From Microcoleus sp. LEGE 07076 (GTDB lineage: Bacteria > Cyanobacteriota > Cyanobacteriia > Cyanobacteriales > Microcoleaceae): 49,218 bases of DNA. The DNA lies in assembly GCF_015207455.1 (NCBI RefSeq), contig NZ_JADEWV010000020.1, forward strand, positions 1-49,218, read 5' to 3'. Shown piece after piece: positions 48,257 through 49,218 of the stretch; the first letter of the stretch is position 1, and each line of letters opens with the position of its first letter. Position numbers and translations under genes: made by a program. The notes beneath the pieces were generated by a model. It saw only the letters and a program-made list of their open reading frames with translations, searched no databases and had not been told where the DNA came from.

Positions 48257-49218
48257 TTATTCATACTTGCGGCCGCGCCACTGAGTAGGCTGATTTAACG
48301 CAGAAATTAGAATACGCAAAAACGCCAGCGGATCGGCCAAAGGTGACAGCCAAAACAGCCATTTACCAGAAGCCCCAGTTGTATCGTAACTCGGAGCGAT
48401 CGCCAAACACAAAGCCGATCGCACCGCCACCAAAAATACATTCAATCCCCACAGCCAAAACTGCGGAAACGCCCCCACAGAAGGCACAGAACCAAACAGC
48501 AAATAGCACAATACAATCGGCACCGGCAAACCTTGAACCGCGAATAACAGCCACAAATCGCCCCAAATTTGACCGCCAGAAGCAGCATCTTTCAAATCGA
48601 GCGATCGCCCCCACTCATTCCAAGTCTCGATCGCCCCCTCATACATCCGCACCTGCAACACCTTCGCCCCATCCAAAAAACCCACCTTAAAGCCCTTAGC
48701 AGCCGCATAGCGAGCCAGAGTCACATCATCGCAAAAAGAACCTTTTGCCACCTCATAGCCCCCTAACGCCACCAAAACCTCGCGCTTACAGAGGAAACAC
48801 TGACCGTTTGCCATCACCCGTTCCGGCACATCCCCGCCAGTCCCCGTCGGGCCGAACCGATAAACCAAAGTCATTAACAGCGCAGGTTGCAGCCACAACT
48901 CCCCCGGATACTTGAGGATAAACTGCGGCGACAGCGAAATCAGATCGTAATTTCCAGCTTTCGCCGTTTTGAGCAAACTCGCAATCAAACCCGGATGCGG
49001 CACAGTATCGGCATCTATCCCCAAAATCCACTCGCACTTCTGGGAACTTGCCAAAAAACCCCAATTCAGCGCCCACGGCCGCCCCACCCAGCCCGCCGGT
49101 AACGGATCGTCGTTAATCAACCGAAACCGAGGGTCTTTTTCGGCCGCAGCCTTGACTAAATCTCCGGTTCCATCTACCGAATAGCTGTCAACAACTACAA
49201 CCTCTCGGAGTTCGTAAC
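48257..49218 (-). CDS. Family 2 glycosyltransferase (partial; CruG-like?)
   Basis: The reading frame stays open from 49218 (YELREVVVVDSYSVDGTGDL) to the stop, so the true start lies beyond the window; 320 residues are visible. GT-A motifs: DS in VVVVDSYSVDGTGDL; WILGIDADTVPHPGL as the DxD; GSFCDDVTLARYA and EWGRSLDLKDA in the acceptor half; four to five C-terminal hydrophobic segments. PLPAGWVGRPWALNWGF resembles HpnB/CruG-type transferases, and CruG adds sugar to the 2' hydroxyl of myxol-type carotenoids. That assignment is tentative. Membrane-bound, with a cytoplasmic catalytic side. Confidence 0.82.
   Translation of the reverse strand, partial: YELREVVVVDSYSVDGTGDLVKAAAEKDPRFRLINDDPLPAGWVGRPWALNWGFLASSQKCEWILGIDADTVPHPGLIASLLKTAKAGNYDLISLSPQFILKYPGELWLQPALLMTLVYRFGPTGTGGDVPERVMANGQCFLCKREVLVALGGYEVAKGSFCDDVTLARYAAAKGFKVGFLDGAKVLQVRMYEGAIETWNEWGRSLDLKDAASGGQIWGDLWLLFAVQGLPVPIVLCYLLFGSVPSVGAFPQFWLWGLNVFLVAVRSALCLAIAPSYDTTGASGKWLFWLSPLADPLAFLRILISALNQPTQWRGRKYE

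Overview
The window comes from a cyanobacterial chromosome. It carries genes for photosystem I (psaK) and the NDH-1 complex (ndhB), a cyanobacterial-type topA with a Lys/Thr/Ala tail, and the xfp/ackA phosphoketolase route. HIP1-type octamers (gcgatcgc) occur throughout, and the spacers are full of short heptamer repeats and palindromic elements. Together these suggest a large-genome filamentous form of the Microcoleus/Oscillatoria/Phormidium kind; that assignment is inference. I saw no rRNA, tRNA or CRISPR array.

Layout. 1-5.2 kb: heptamer repeats, a GntR-type regulator, an 82-bp tandem hairpin array, a GAF-PAS-adenylate cyclase and an M24 Xaa-Pro peptidase. 5.6-10.6 kb: a DUF4332 protein, an ArsC/Spx-like protein, a GNAT overlapping a cyclic-peptide-type ABC exporter, tandem Uma2 nucleases and an OsmC protein. 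11-17 kb: ndhB, a second GNAT and topA. 17-22 kb is accessory: a MITE, DUF4926, a MutH/Sau3AI-like nuclease with a GATC-type methyltransferase, a DUF2887/Rpn nuclease, a DUF433/DUF5615 toxin-antitoxin pair and an orphan antitoxin. 22.3-29.2 kb: phosphoketolase and acetate kinase, which together turn sugar phosphates into acetyl phosphate and then acetate plus ATP. They are separated by an AT-rich two-gene AAA-ATPase/TOPRIM (DUF3226) module, a histidine phosphatase and psaK. 29.4-36.6 kb: a 1620-residue secreted filamentous-haemagglutinin/CHAT protease, RNase HI and a dual-specificity phosphatase. 36.9-44.3 kb: a class D beta-lactamase, an ABC ATPase/permease pair, a pentapeptide protein, a TIGR03032 protein and MazEF. 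44.6-49.2 kb: a DUF4347/FG-GAP/RTX giant surface protein whose start is broken by a stop codon in a perfect hairpin, then a family 2 glycosyltransferase running off the end.

The strongest candidate for an undescribed system is the AAA-ATPase + DUF3226 TOPRIM operon (25026-26724). Its two genes overlap by 8 bp, as in ATPase/TOPRIM phage-defence pairs such as PARIS. It has its own AT-rich promoter region and is bracketed by inverted copies of one ~60-bp dispersed repeat, as if carried in as a cassette between xfp and ackA. Other striking points are the stop-in-hairpin in the DUF4347 gene, the homogenised 82-bp array, the likely GATC specificity of the restriction system in a genome rich in GCGATCGC, and at least eight families of small palindromic elements, one of which appears inside rnhA.
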